This document shows positions 23,476-35,600 of a DNA stretch of 64,000 nucleotides, piece by piece (within the stretch, counting starts at the first letter, position 1; every line of letters starts with the position of its first letter). A program made the position numbers and the translations under genes. Under the pieces are notes generated by a model. That model was not told the DNA's origin. It saw nothing but the letters and a program-made list of their open reading frames with translations, and ran no database searches. Location: positions 15,663,511 to 15,727,510 of the forward strand of contig CM036159.1 in the NCBI GenBank assembly GCA_020631735.1, written 5' to 3'. Origin of the DNA: Saccharum officinarum. Lineage: Eukaryota > Streptophyta > Magnoliopsida > Poales > Poaceae.

Positions 23476-24481
23476 GTGTATTATAAGGGGTAAGATTAGA
23501 GTAAGATAAGATTTGCCTAATTTCTATTTTTATTATTAGATAAATATGACTCCAAGCTACATATTATTGCAAATATTAACTAGCTAATACCATGGATGTC
23601 ATGGTTATCAACAAAATAAATTATAGATTTTATTAAATTTTAGGAAAAGGATAAAACATAAATAGATATGTAACATTTTATCATCATTTTTCATGATCAT
23701 TTGATATTTTTTTCCCTGTTGTAATGTACGTGCATATTTTGCTAGTATCTATAAAATACTAAACATATAAATCTCGAGACTAACAAAGTTATTATAAACG
23801 TCTTGCCACTGAAGAGCATGTCATGACGTTAAATTCTAAAAAAAAAATATGAACGCTCACGTCAAATCAAGAACTTAAACCTAGATGTCTAGATGAATAG
23901 GTTATCATAAAAAATCAAACCAACTGAGTTACACTTAATTCGTTCGAGACATCACACACGGGCGGAGCCATCGCCTTGCGATCACGGGTGGTCACCCGGG
24001 CTCGTTGACAAAGTGCAAAGAAAATTTTTAAATCCATACCAAAGAAAAGCACTATATTTTTAGATAATTATCGCAAAAAAGTATATTTTAGGTAAATATT
24101 TGTACATAGTGAAAATCATTCGGGCTCCTCAAATTTTCTGTCTCCCCTACAGACATCACATCTTGACCCAACTTAGTAAAAAAAACAGCACATCTTCGAC
24201 CTTAGTTTAACTTTTCTTTTCCCTGTTTTTCATTTGGCGCACAAGCTACTCTCTGCCCGAAAAGAGATATTATTCTAGTTTTATGATAAGTCAGATAATT
24301 ATATGTTTCTCAAATCTCTTACTCCTAGAAGAGTATTGATTGTTATAAATTCAAATTAATATAAATAGATTCATCATGAAATATATACATTCATGGTATA
24401 CTTTTGATGCTATAAATATCAATAATTTTTAATATATTTAGTCAAACTTAGGATGTTTTTATATTTCAACAAAAACAATGA
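23476..24481. other. AT-rich intergenic with decayed repeats, no gene
   Basis: Between the two MITE copies there is no coding. A stretch at about 23955-24160 has CGGGCGGAGCCATCGC and a later TCTGTCTCCCC typical of old grass repeats. About 24300-24480 resembles an eroded Stowaway interior. Neither can be bounded. Confidence 0.35.
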
Positions 24482-24840
24482 GGAGCCGTTTGGATCTCTT
24501 TATTTTAGAGGAATTGAAATCTACTTAATGGATTAGGCTATTTGGCTTGGAATTTGACATTCCATAACTTTCTCAAGCTAACAAATAGGCCTATTTCAAA
24601 TTCATAGGGTAGAAGATGAAAATGAATTCTATAGATCACTATACTATAATTCTACTCTCCAACTTATAGCACACTATTTAACTCACTTCCCTACAATAGA
24701 AATGCAACATATAGGTACGTCCCTTGTATGCCTAACAATAAATATATAAATATATTTCATATACAATTATATTAGCTTAATTAATCTATGTCTAAATTGT
24801 AATTATTAAAATAAATTCAATTCAAGGATTGAACGGGCCC
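24482..24840. mobile_element. MITE copy 2 of a 350-bp pair
   Basis: This is in the same orientation as 23126-23475, about 1.36 kb away. It starts GAGCCGTTTGGATCTC and ends CAAGGATTGAACGGGCCC. The two copies have diverged by substitutions and small indels, so they are separate old insertions or an old duplication. Confidence 0.7.
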
Positions 24841-25757
24841 TGACAGTAATTGATAATATTACTCGTGGTGCGCATGTTGCGTACGTGCATTAATTAACTT
24901 TAGCTTTCGACAAAAAAATAATGACATTAATTAATAATACAGTGAACTCGTTGCGTACGTGCATTAACTAATTAATCGAGAACTGCACCATTAGTACACC
25001 TATTTTCAGAAGGGTTAGTTGAATGATTTGAGTTGGCGGGGTAGGTATACTACTACTAGTACCTGGGACCCAGATTCAGTGGCTTGCTAGACGCTGTGAT
25101 TTCTGTGGCATCGCAGGCGTTGAAATCGAATCCAATGGCCCTTAGTAGTGATTCAAAGAAAAAACAGAAGGGATGGGAGGGAGGCAGGCGGCAGAATAGA
25201 ACCACGGAGCCCTTGGTGTCGGAAAAAAAAAATTCTACGCACTCGTGATGTACAGTGGTACCTGTGGTGTCCGGAACACGAGATCGTCGCACTGTATGGA
25301 CGTGCTCAATTATGGCCTTGCTATTATTTTCTCTTACCCGTAAGAACGTGCCGTTGAGGCCAAAAATTAGTCAATCTTAAAAACTACAAACTTTAATAAC
25401 TTTCAAATTATTTAGTTTAAAAACGTGCAAGTTATCTTGAAAATACTTATCCAATAAATTTAAAGGATTTTAAATAATATTGTAGAAGAAAAAAGTGGTC
25501 AAAATAAGAAGACCATGTAAAGTAAAATGCAACAGGTTTTTATTTTACAGGAGGGGGAGTCCGCCTTTTCTGTAGCATGATTATGTCACTGCACAATGAT
25601 AGTATTATAAAAGAGACCACCAAATTACTAAGAAGGTGACGAATTTTATTACTTATATAGTACATAAGCCTGATGCGTTCCTATGCATTTCTTGATTCAT
25701 TCATAAAAGGCTACCACCTAAGTTATCTTCATTGTCGTGGTGTATATTACTAGTTTA
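24841..25757. other. Intergenic, no gene seen
   Basis: The stretch includes TACGTGCATTAA repeated at about 24881 and 24955, and an eroded Stowaway-like stretch at about 25371-25560 (interior similar to the 8854 element, ending GGAGGGGGAGT). No coding exon was recognised. Confidence 0.4.
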
Positions 25758-25928
25758 CTAATACTGCAACTCTTTGATCACTTCCTCTGCTTTCTCCGCG
25801 TCAACGCTCTGAAAAATGAAAACCGATTCAGCAATGGCCTCAGTTTCAGTTTGTGTTATAATGCATAGACGTGATTGTAGAAAGACCTTCGTTTCTTCGT
25901 TGTGACTTGCATTTTCAACCTTGCGCTT
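25758..25928 (-). CDS. Two 3'-terminal exons of an unidentified gene
   Basis: On the minus strand, exon 25887-25928 (CTTGCAG acceptor, donor AAG then GTCTTT) and exon 25758-25808 (TTTTTCAG acceptor, ending in TAG) join in phase. They encode KRKVENASHNEETK followed by SVDAEKAEEVIKELQY and a stop. The peptide is charged and helix-forming and looks like the carboxyl tail of a real protein, but I do not recognise the family. Upstream exons should lie at higher coordinates, where there are about 200 bp and then the 26141-26240 gap. The remainder may be in the gap, may be lost, or these may be alternative downstream exons of the GRF transcript. Confidence 0.4.
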   Translation of the reverse strand, partial: KRKVENASHNEETKVFLQSRLCIITQTETEAIAESVFIFQSVDAEKAEEVIKELQY

Positions 25929-26140
25929 CTGCAAGAGGTTGAAGAAATAAATCAGTCAAACTTCTACTGGTCAGAGCAGAGTAGCACAGAAATTGGAGGT
26001 CAAATATAGCTCGTAGCTCTTGAAATGGTTATTCTCAGTTAGGCTTGACCATTCAGTCCCTATCAAAATGGAAATGGAGACATGGTGAGATGCTTACAGA
26101 TAGAGAAAGTAGGATATCAATTTATCTTTTAACTTCCACT

Positions 26141-26240
26141 NNNNNNNNNNNNNNNNNNNNNNNNNNNNNNNNNNNNNNNNNNNNNNNNNNNNNNNNNNNN
26201 NNNNNNNNNNNNNNNNNNNNNNNNNNNNNNNNNNNNNNNN
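26141..26240. other. Assembly gap, 100 N
   Basis: Exactly 100 unknown bases between the orphan 3' exons at 25758-25928 and the 3' untranslated region of the GRF gene. Confidence 1.
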
Positions 26241-26533
26241 TTATGCATCAACGGCGCACCAAAATCCATCCACACCACACATCACAGCACTTTTCACGAT
26301 CCATGGAAGGTGAAAGTTACAAAGCCAAGTCAAAAGGAACAAAAAAAGAAGAACTGAAGTGACAAAAAACAGGAGATCAGTCTCAAATGACAAACTACGA
26401 GGTCGTAAAATGCTCCCTCACGCTTTGAGGATTACCATAGCCATATATGTCCCTCTTCTATGGCTGCCGTCTTGTTGCAGTTTTCATGGTCAGAACTCAG
26501 AAGCTCACACAAGGCGGATGCTCGGATGGCTTA

Positions 26534-28359
26534 CTACAATTGAGCCGAGGTCATCCGCAGGTTGCTGATACCATCGTAAGCGCCATGGCTCTCAATCCTA
26601 GGGCTGCTCCCTGTGCTGCTGGAGACTGATCCGAAGGCCGTCTTCTGCAGAACTCCCACAGGGGATGACTCCATCCCGTGGCTTGAATCCCAGTAGTCGG
26701 TTAGAAGGTTCAGAGGCGCCGACAGGCAATTTTTTGCTTCCACGTTACCGTTCTTGGTCAAAACCTCTCCCAACGGACCGCCCATCGAAGAATCGCGGAA
26801 CATCGTCGCCCAGGTTGCTTCTAACTGGCTAGCCTCATCTCTGTTAGCTGCAATGCTGAGACCAGTTGGACTATACTCGCGGCTCAGCTTAAGAGGTGAT
26901 AGCATCAGCTTCTCATGGATCGGAGATGTGGAGGCCGATGATAGCTCAGAGGATGCCATTGGAGCAGATATTGAGAGCTGTGACCTCTGAGCTTGCATGT
27001 CGTCTGCCTCGGGCCATGAAAGCCCTCCCTGGGCAGGTGTCCTGGGCCAGTCCACAAAGTGTTGCAGGGAGGCTGAACTCTGGTGTTCATTCAGACTCTG
27101 TGAGCTGAGCAGATTCACATTCTCCAAGGAACTATGTGGAGAGCTCATCAGTGAATCTGATGAAACAAGGCAAAACTCTGGCCTTGAGCTGGTCACTTCA
27201 AAAGGATTATTTTGTTTTGAGAGTGGAAACACGCTGCCTGTGTTTCCTGTAGTCATGGAAGTCAGCATCGAGAGATTGTCAGAGTCCTGCATGTTTTCAC
27301 TCTCATTCTGTTTGTTCACCAGTTCCCTGCATGAATCATTCAGCAAGGGGATTTGTTGTAAAATTTTTGGAAGCACAGTAACTCTTTCGTTTGTATTTGA
27401 CAATTAGTGTCCAATCATGGGTTAATTAGGTTCGAAAGATTCGTCTCGTGATTTACAACCAAACTGTGTAATTAGTTATTTTTTTACCTATATTTAATGC
27501 TCTATGCATGCGTCCAAAGATTCGATGTGACGGGGAATCTTATAAAATTTTTAGAATTTTGAAGGATCTAAACACACCCTTAGCATGTGTATATCAAAGA
27601 ATGATTGAACTTTCAGGGTTTATGAACATATTCATGTTTCCAAATTCATGGAAAGAAATGTAGACTGAAGACTTTTGAGATGGGACTAGATACTGTGAAC
27701 ACTACACTACCAGTACTTGGACAAGTATCAATAATGTCATATACAAAAGTGCAGTGTCACACGAGCAGCTAGAAGAATGTAGGAGAAAGCAAATACACAT
27801 TCAATTTAGCACCGGTTTGACAGAAGCATATTTGGCTAGCAAGAGCAAGACTAGACATATTCATGCGTGTTAAAGCATTTGGAGCATACGTACAACAGAG
27901 GATAATACCTGTTATATTGCAGAGAGCAAGGATCAGTCGCACCCGTGGCATAGCTCTTCGCCGGCTTCTGGTGCTGATTGACAGTGAGGCCAGCGGCAGT
28001 AGCTCCGGCGCCTGCCAGAGCAGCAGCCGCCACCACCGCGGACATGGCTTTCGCGGCATGGCCAGGCTGGCCTTCCACATGCTTTCTTGAACGATGGCGT
28101 CCCCGGTTCATGTGTCGCTCGCAGTACTTCTGGTCGGCGACCGCGTCCCTGGAGCACCGCCATTTCTTGCCGTCCGTCCGGCGGCACCGCCCGGGCTCCA
28201 GATCCGCATTGCCGGAGTAGCCCAGATGGAAAGAGCCCCACCCCACTGTGCCAACACGCAACAGCGCCAATCAAGATCCGGAAAAGAAAGAATCGACACG
28301 GCTTTTATCATATCGATGTGCATGATGGAACTGAAGCTAAGCACTCTTTGCTTTTTCGT

Positions 28360-28412
<53 letters not shown>

Positions 28413-30107
28413 GGCTTACATGTGCTCGTGCCGAAGTAGGAAGGCGGGTAGGGAGACGATGCGAGGCTCCTCCTGATGGGGATGAGGAGGCTGTGAGGTA
28501 TGGGGCTGTTCGCAGCCAGGTACTTGTAGATCAGGGCCTGGTGCTCCAGCTCCATCCACTGGGACGGCGTGAAGGGGCCCCTCACCCTGGCCATTGCCCC
28601 CTGCATGCTGGTGCTCAGGCTCACCGAGCTCAATCCTGCGGGAAGGAAGCAGGCAGGCATAGTTAGGAGATGAGCAGCAGAGCAGTGAAAGCCAACAAGA
28701 CACGGCCAAAAACATGTACTACTGCTTCATAGAGATGACCACCGAGATGCATGCGTTTCCTAAACACGACCCTAGGGCAGGATAAAAGGCAAGCAGAAGA
28801 CACAAAACCCTGGAACAGAGTGCTAGCCGCAACGATCAGAGGCATGATAAGCAGCACAGATTCATAGGTGATGTCCATAAAAAGCGGCCCCAAGATCACA
28901 CACCGTTGGGTCACTACAGTAAGCTTGAATCGCGAGGCTCCATTGTATTCTCGAGACTTTCTTGCATGCATTCATGCTCTTTTAGCTGTTTCTCATTTTT
29001 AAGTTTCTGAGTGAGAAAGAAGTGGAGGTACAGGGCGAGGGAGATCACGCCAATCTTTTCCGTTTTTCCTCTAATATAAGCACTACGTATTATTAGCAGA
29101 CGGCATGACAAAAAGGAATCACACGATCGCGCCGTTGAGGACAAGAAAAGCGTTGGTGGATGTCAGCAAAAAGAAGTGCAAACTTATGTCGATACATATC
29201 ACGAATGATTCAATAAAGCTTTTTAAAAATAGTATTTAAAATCATTTCTTTTTCCGGAGGTGAAAGAACTTTTACAGTCGTCACTGATCTAATCTAATTA
29301 ATCAAAGCAAGCCAGAAAACGAAAAGAGAGAAAAAAAAAACACAGAAGATCATTGGCAGCTTAAAAGAGTCAGCTCATCATGAAACCCTCAAATCTAGAC
29401 TGGAAGCATACTAAATAATTGAAGCTAGAAGAAGACAGAGTAGAAGAAACGGAAGAGGGCAGAAATCAGCTCCATTTCAGGTATGAACAACGGAGAAAGC
29501 TAGGGGATAGACATAAATAAACAAGTAAAAATAAATCTGTAGCTACCGGTCCAAGTGCAAAGAGAGAAAGCGAGGTGATTCGAATCGAAAAGCAATAATA
29601 CTCGAAAAGAAGTGGATAGCAAGCTTTTCAATCACCGAATCAAATCAACAAGCAACGGAAAAGGAAGCTTTGCACCAGCTCACCACCGCCACGACGACCA
29701 GTCACCGTGCTCACCTGAGCAAGAAGCCGGGGTTCCGTAGTACAGCGGCATCGCCCCACCATCGGCCGCCACAGCCGCGGCAACCGCGGCGGTGGAGGCG
29801 CACGAGGACGCGGCGGCGGCGGCGGACGAGAAGCTGAGCATCTGCTCCCCGCCGTGGCCGGGGCTGCACGAGCCCAGCAGGAACGGCGCCGCCGCCTTGG
29901 CCGCCTCCACCACGTCCCCGGCGACGACGGACGCTGTAGTCCTGGCCTGCTTGGCCCTGCCGCCGCCGCCCCACCCGTGGTCCTCTCCCCCACCGCATTG
30001 CCCCGCCCGTGCTTGAGCAGCCTGCTGCTAGATCCGCCGCCGAGCAGGCCGAGCTCCGAGGCGCCGCCGCCGCCCGCGTCCATCACCACCCCGCCCATCA
30101 GGTCCAT
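26534..30107 (-). CDS. GRF: Growth-regulating factor (QLQ-WRC transcription factor)
   Basis: This plant-specific nuclear transcription factor promotes cell proliferation in leaves and meristems with GIF co-activators. Four minus-strand exons are 29715-30107, 28420-28635, 27909-28245 and 26534-27326, with GT-AG introns. Exon 2 has the QLQ domain ([19 protein letters not shown]) that binds GIF. Exon 3 has the WRC domain: a basic nuclear signal plus a C3H finger, Cys-x9-Cys-x10-Cys-x2-His, in [20 protein letters not shown] and the residues following. Exon 4 is the long Ser-rich tail with a GGPLGEVL motif. The start [20 protein letters not shown] suits grass GRFs. Exon 1 is one base short: the frame from the ATG and the frame that enters exon 2 differ, and the break maps to a G-run near 29986-29996. 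With one base restored the protein would be about 579 residues. Regulation by miR396 is indicated by the site at 28073-28093. Confidence 0.93.
27345..27583. mobile_element. Tourist-like MITE inside GRF intron 3
   Basis: The stretch has the family core (CATGGGTTAATTAGGTTCGAAAGATTCG, ACCAAACTGTGTAATTAGTTAT, TTTAATGCTCTATGCATGCG) and the right end GATCTAAACACACCCTTA. The left end is eroded. It abuts the acceptor of GRF exon 4 by about 20 bases, so part of the branch-point region may derive from the element. Confidence 0.75.
28073..28093 (-). promoter_or_regulatory. miR396 target site in the GRF WRC exon
   Basis: The minus strand reads CGTTCAAGAAAGCATGTGGA and then A. This matches the conserved GRF recognition site for miR396, which pairs with a one-base bulge; the bulged base here is A where C is usual. 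It encodes the RSRKHVE stretch just after the C3H finger, the standard location. miR396 would cleave the transcript and limit GRF activity in maturing tissue. Confidence 0.93.
28364..28407. repeat. (CT)n microsatellite in GRF intron 2
   Basis: Twenty-two CT units lie between the WRC and QLQ exons, just inside the donor side of the intron on the minus strand, where it reads as (GA)n. Similar GA tracts are frequent in plant genes. It is probably polymorphic in length. Confidence 0.95.
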
Positions 30108-30358
30108 GGCACCCCGCCTTCCGCTCGCCGTGCTCGCTCCTCCGCGCTAGTGCTGCTCGCGTCCATGGGGCGCGGGATGGGAAGCGGCGGTGGAGTGGAG
30201 CGGAGGCGGCATTGCTTGAGTTGTGCTGGTAGCTAGCTAGCTAGCTGGTGGTGAGTGTGTGCGTGTGTGTGCGCGGTGCTCGGTTGGTGCTTGGCCTCGC
30301 CTGCGTTGGCTCGGGTTTTACAGGGGAAGGGTGGTTGCGGCCTGCGCTCGGGAAACCA
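30108..30358 (-). promoter_or_regulatory. GRF upstream region
   Basis: This is sequence directly upstream of the GRF start on the minus strand. It holds a CTAG-rich run (GTAGCTAGCTAGCTAGC at about 30229-30245) and a GT-rich run, as in many cereal 5' leaders. No TATA box could be assigned with confidence. Confidence 0.35.
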
Positions 30359-30603
30359 GGCCCTTGTTTAGATTGGGAAAAAATTTCAAACCGATGAATA
30401 GTACCACTTTCGTCTTATTTGACAAATATTGTCCAATCGTGGACCCACTAGGCTCAAAAGATTCATCTCGTGATTTACAACTAAACTGTGTAATTAGTTA
30501 TTTTTTTTACCTACATTTAATACTCCATGCAAACAGTTAAAAATTGATGTGATGGAGAGAGAGTGAAAAAACTTGGAATTTTGATGTCATCTAAACAAGG
30601 GGC
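30359..30603. mobile_element. Tourist-like MITE upstream of GRF
   Basis: The left end GGCCCTTGTTTAGATT and the complement of the right end GCCCCTTGTTTAGATG form the inverted ends. The core has GGCTCAAAAGATTCATCTCG and ACTAAACTGTGTAATTAG. The target duplication is unclear. It lies about 250 bp upstream of the GRF start codon and so may sit in the promoter. Confidence 0.85.
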
Positions 30604-32409
30604 AGGCTGGTTTTTCTTTTGGAGGCAGACACGGGGGACAGAGAGAAAGGGAGGAGGGGAGGCGCAGTAAAGACAGCTAGCTATAGGGAGCGGGGGAGGA
30701 TAAATAGTTAGTAGAGGTGAAAATTTTAGGGGTCTTTGGGTTTCACCCTACCAACAGAGGTAAGGAGAAAATTGATGGTGGGCAGAGGATGGAGAAGAGA
30801 GGAGAGACGGTAAAAAATGGTGGATGGATCGGTGGTGGCCTGGCTAGGACTTTGGTTCTTGCCGCTGCGATGAGAGAAATAGGCTTTGATGCCGATACGA
30901 TATTTTACCGTTTTGGCAAGGGAGGCATCTTTGCAGGGTAAAGTTGCGAGAAATGTTACCACACCGGATTTAAAGGGAGGGAGATACCCGAAAGATGGTA
31001 TCTTGTGATGGTTACAAGTTATATGGGGACGTTATTGCCTGTTTCCGTCTTTGGGGCAGTGGGCTGGAAGGTGATGTATACACACCATCAAGTAAATCCA
31101 GTGTCTTTGTGTGTGTGGTGTGTGTGATCCTTCTCCTCATCTCCCGTCACTCGTACTAGTACAAAGTTCTCGTTGGATTTAATGATCCCAAACCATGTTG
31201 CCCATACAAGAACAGGCATCGTAACTGTAGAAGGCAACCCTCAGGGCACTGCTCACACAGTGTGGGGATTTCTCGGTAGAGTCAGTGATGCTGCCTACAG
31301 TCACAGGGACACACTACTGGATCAGCAGTTAGGCGTGGTGATGACACGACGCGATCTATAGACCTTGCGAACTATTAGCGTTAGATTCGGGCTCCGTGTG
31401 ATAAGTGTTAGGTGAAGTTTGGACCCAACCGCTTGCTGTTGGAGATTAGGTCGCGAGTCGTAGGACACGCAATTATATTGCAACCTTTTTTTAAATTGTG
31501 TGTTTGTGTGTGTCGTGCAACACGCGCCAGGGATTGGAGTTGCATGCGCTCCACATCAGCTCGGAATCTCATGGATGGATAAATTCATGTACAGTACGTA
31601 CGTATTTAAGTTCGAGTGTCAAGAACAATCTGGCTGGAGCACGAGAACGTGAACTCGTGCGCCCCAACAACAGGACGGGATACTAGGGCGTAGTACGTGA
31701 GGAGACGATCGATCGTGCAAAAACGCTACGGTGGGAGTAGGGGCTGGTAGGTGGTTCACGTTTGCCGGGCTGCCCGGCCTAGTCCGTGGCCGTAGGAGCC
31801 CAGGACGGGCAGGCATGTGCGTCGCACGTGGCGTCCATGCATCGAGCGTACCCGGTGTACCGAACCGATCAAACCGACTCGGCTTCCAGCCTCCAAGGTT
31901 TGATCCATGCACTTCCATCTCGTCGAGGCACCTCAGCTTCCGTTCGGTCCCAAGCCGGCCGGAGGAGCGTTCCAAATAAAGCGAGACCGGGCCGCCGGTC
32001 GTCGTCGTCGTCCCTCCCGTCGGCCGGCCGCCTGCTTCCATTGCCTCAAGCTCCTCCGCCCTCCAGTCGATGTGTTTACTGCTTACATGGATGCCATGCT
32101 ACTACAAGTAGTAGTACTATACTCCTATACGTATGTTAATCCTTGGACCGTGCCGTCGAGCCGTGGCGGTGGCCTGGGTTACCCTGTGAGTTTTTTACCT
32201 GGGAGTAAATGGCATCGCATCGGGTAACTTGCCTATTATTACGCGAGGGAATGTCTCTGCCTGACCAGTAATAAGTGATGCTCTTTACGGGGTCAACTCT
32301 GGATCACCCAACGGTACTTATCCAGCAAGCAGTTACCAAAAGTTAGACGGATTAAACTCACTGGCTTCGGCAGTTTTCACTCTCCAGCAGGCCTTCAGGT
32401 TACTTCAAT
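30604..32409. other. Intergenic, no gene seen
   Basis: Mixed composition with several short GC-rich open frames, none with a recognisable domain. No tandem or inverted repeat was noted. Confidence 0.45.
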
Positions 32410-32654
32410 GGGTGTGTTAAGTTCCGCGAAAAGGTGTAAAAAAAGTACTGTAGCACGTTTTGGCTTTATTTGGTAAATAGTGTCCAACCGTTGACTAATT
32501 AGGTTCAAAACGTTCGTCTCGCAAAGTACAACCAAGCTGTACAATTAGTTTTTGATTTCATCTACATTTAGTACTCCATGCATGTATCGCAAGTTTGATG
32601 TGACGGGGAATCTTTTGTTTGCACAGTACTTTTTTTTTAGAAGTAAACACAGCC
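32410..32654. mobile_element. Tourist-like MITE, AAT target duplication
   Basis: The 245-bp element starts GGGTGTGTTAAGTTCCGCG and ends GAAGTAAACACAGCC. AAT repeats at 32407-32409 and 32655-32657. The core resembles the 51504-51746 copy most (ACTGTAGCACGTTTTGGC, GTTCAAAACGTTC). Confidence 0.92.
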
Positions 32655-35600
32655 AATGATAAACTCTTCCAGCCGCTGGACAATCAGTTCATTAACAGGC
32701 CAGGGGATTTCCTCGTCAGTAATAATAACGCCGCTTAGCTTCTGTTACTGCGTGGTAAAAATGACGGAACGGCCTAAAAATCTCGCCACATGACATAATC
32801 ATAGCGCTTGGCATAAACAACACTGCGGACGGGCGGGCGGGCGCTACGATCCAAAATAAATACTCGTGCACACACACATATGCCAGCTGTTCCATCTCTC
32901 TCTCTCTCCTCCCAAGCTAGTCCCACCATCTCATCTCACGCGACGGTAAATAAAAAGAAAAGGAGGGGAAAAAACGGAATCAAAATCAATCCGCACGCTT
33001 TGTTTACGCCTCCTCGATGTACTTGCCGGATGGTCCAAGCGGCACGGCCGGCTCACGTGACCTCCCGCGAAGCATCACGAGCGCCGGGGGGTTTTGTTAA
33101 TGGCCGATTAGGCTCGCAGGCAGCCTAAGCGGGCTTTGTTTGTCTCGGAGCTCTTTTTTGGGGCGGTCGTGATCTCGGTCAAAGAGGCGCTCAGATTCTA
33201 GCGAGTGGGCCCACCTTTCCTGTTACTTATAGCGATCTGATGCGTGGGGCTGTGACTATTTTAGATATAACTTTAAGGTTACGCATAAATAAACGCGCGG
33301 GTTTTTATACAGGGGAGGAGGATAAAATATGGTCCACTCCTTTCCGCGAGACATGTGAAGGAGAGGGGGTTCTTCATTCTTTTGCTTCTTCTAATTTTTT
33401 TACAACAATCTTTTGCTTCTTTGATTTATGGATTGATTGACACGGGAGGGAGCCAGAGAGGGAGAGTTTGGCAAAGAAACTTGGGGCATTTGCTCTGTTT
33501 TCTTCTACCTTTATTCACACGGCACGAACGACCTACGGACATGATATTTGATCTCTCGTAGCGGCGAACAAAAAGTGTACTGGCATGGAAACGTTTTTCT
33601 CTGAGACAAGATGGTTCGAGACCTAGACACACGTTGTTTGGCCATCGATTTTAGGAGTGCACACACATGTTTTGTTCGGTGTGTGTGTGGTCCTCTCCGT
33701 GAAGTACACTTCCAACCACTCCAAAAGAGGAATAATTACTGTGACTCCCTTGCGGTGTGCTTGGTGGATGGAGGGGGGAAATATGTAACAATCACTTAGA
33801 CACTCTTTTGTAACCTACGCATCAATTATTTAGACACAATTAAGAGTAACCTAAATCAACCCCACATATGTTATTAGCGAAAATCAGCTAGACCGTGGAT
33901 CGACGACGGCGAAGCTCTAGAGCGGTCAGGACGGCTAGAGCAGCCTATAGCCGTTGCACACCCCGACGGGATTCCTCCCGGGCGTGTGGGGTTTTGGGTC
34001 TCAAGGGACCTTGCCGGCGTGTCTTGCGTATCACGCTCCCGGCGAGGCTTCTCCAGTGCCGTGTCTTGCGTATCGCGCTCATCGCTGGAGGCACAAGGTC
34101 CAGGTGTTGACATCATCTAGTCGCCGGCCGATCTAAAAATCGGCTAAATCCTACATCGAGCGATCTAGCTCCTTTATCGAGTGTGTGATCTAATTAAGCG
34201 TCAACATGATGATCTTATCTATTTCATATGCTAGCGTATACATGAAACTAAGGTTTCAACGTGAACACATGGGTGCCGTGTAAAAAGGAAAAAATACGAA
34301 TTAGAATGAAATATATAAATATTTACTAGTAATCGGAGTCGGTTATATTAGAACCGAGCGTTGGTAGGAAAATATCTAGGTGTTGTGCTAGAATAGGAAC
34401 AGATTATAAATAGCAAAATTAAGCAATTATGATTAGAAATTTTGAAAGAGATCAAATGTTTGAAATTTATGGAAATTACTAACACAAGACGGATACTTGT
34501 ACAAAGCAGAGGTTACACTTGGTTAGCTGTAACACCATACTTGTACTCATCCTAATTCTGATCTGGTTGACATTTTGCCCTCTGAGACCAAGTGCATACT
34601 ACTCTCAGGTATCTTATTGAATTCGTAGGATTAGTAGGTCTGTGTCAAACCTTTCGGGCCGCTACCAGCTCAACCCTGCGGAGATCTCGATTGCTTGATA
34701 CAGCACGTTTCGAGATCAGAAAGGAAATCTAAGTGTAGCAAATGACTAAAAATCGCATCTACGGACGGAGTACCTTGGAGCCGGACGTCGTCGCGCGATG
34801 GAGACTCGACTCGAGAGCGAGGGAGATCCCGCGGCCGGATAGGATCACATCACTGTGCCATTCTCACGCGCGGCATGAGCAAGGTCCTGCCTGCACAAGT
34901 ACCTCCTGCGTCTGCGTGTCCATGGACCCCTACATCACCCTTTGCCCCCCGGCCCTCTGCGTGGAGACGATCCACAGATCTCACTCATGCATCTTCTCTG
35001 GGGGTCAGCCGGCGGGCCGGCCAGCCATCCGCCCAATTATGCACTCTCTGTCCATCGGAAACCTTTTTTTTCCCCCGTTCTGCGGTCCCTCTTAAGCCCT
35101 TTCTTCAGCAACAGCAAACAACACCTCGCATGCTCACTTTGTCCCGTTGAACAATACAGTGCTCCTACATATATACTTGGGACATCGTAGCGGTAAAAAA
35201 AGAAAGGAAGCAAGTGGACCTTCCTGGCAAAATGAGTGGACACGAGACACGGCATGCATGCCAGCAGCCAGATAGCTGCGGCTGGTAAAAATGTGAAAAC
35301 GTTTGATCCCATTCCCGTGCATGCGTAAGTGAGGAGCTGCGAGGAGGGCCACTGCGACGGCGAGTCATGATGCGCGCCTTCAGCCGGCAGGCAAGCGCGA
35401 GCGATTTGAACGGCCCTCCACAAGTCACTTCGTTCATGTCAATCTGGATAGGGACGCGCGCATCCATGTCCATGGGCCATGCCCTGGTCTGGACGTCTGG
35501 TCCTCCCGTTTTCACCTGCTGCCGCGCGCGCGGCGTGCCCTTCCTCGGTGAAACGTCGGGAATGTCGCAGCAAGCGGCTCCGGCAGTCGGCACGGAACGC

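Noticed and set aside
23955..24160. Possible non-autonomous element with GGCGGAGCCA and TCTCCCC ends
   Set aside because: No paired inverted ends or target duplication could be found, so it is left as intergenic.
26045..26362. Open frame spanning the second run of N
   Set aside because: It depends on unknown bases; no homology on either side.
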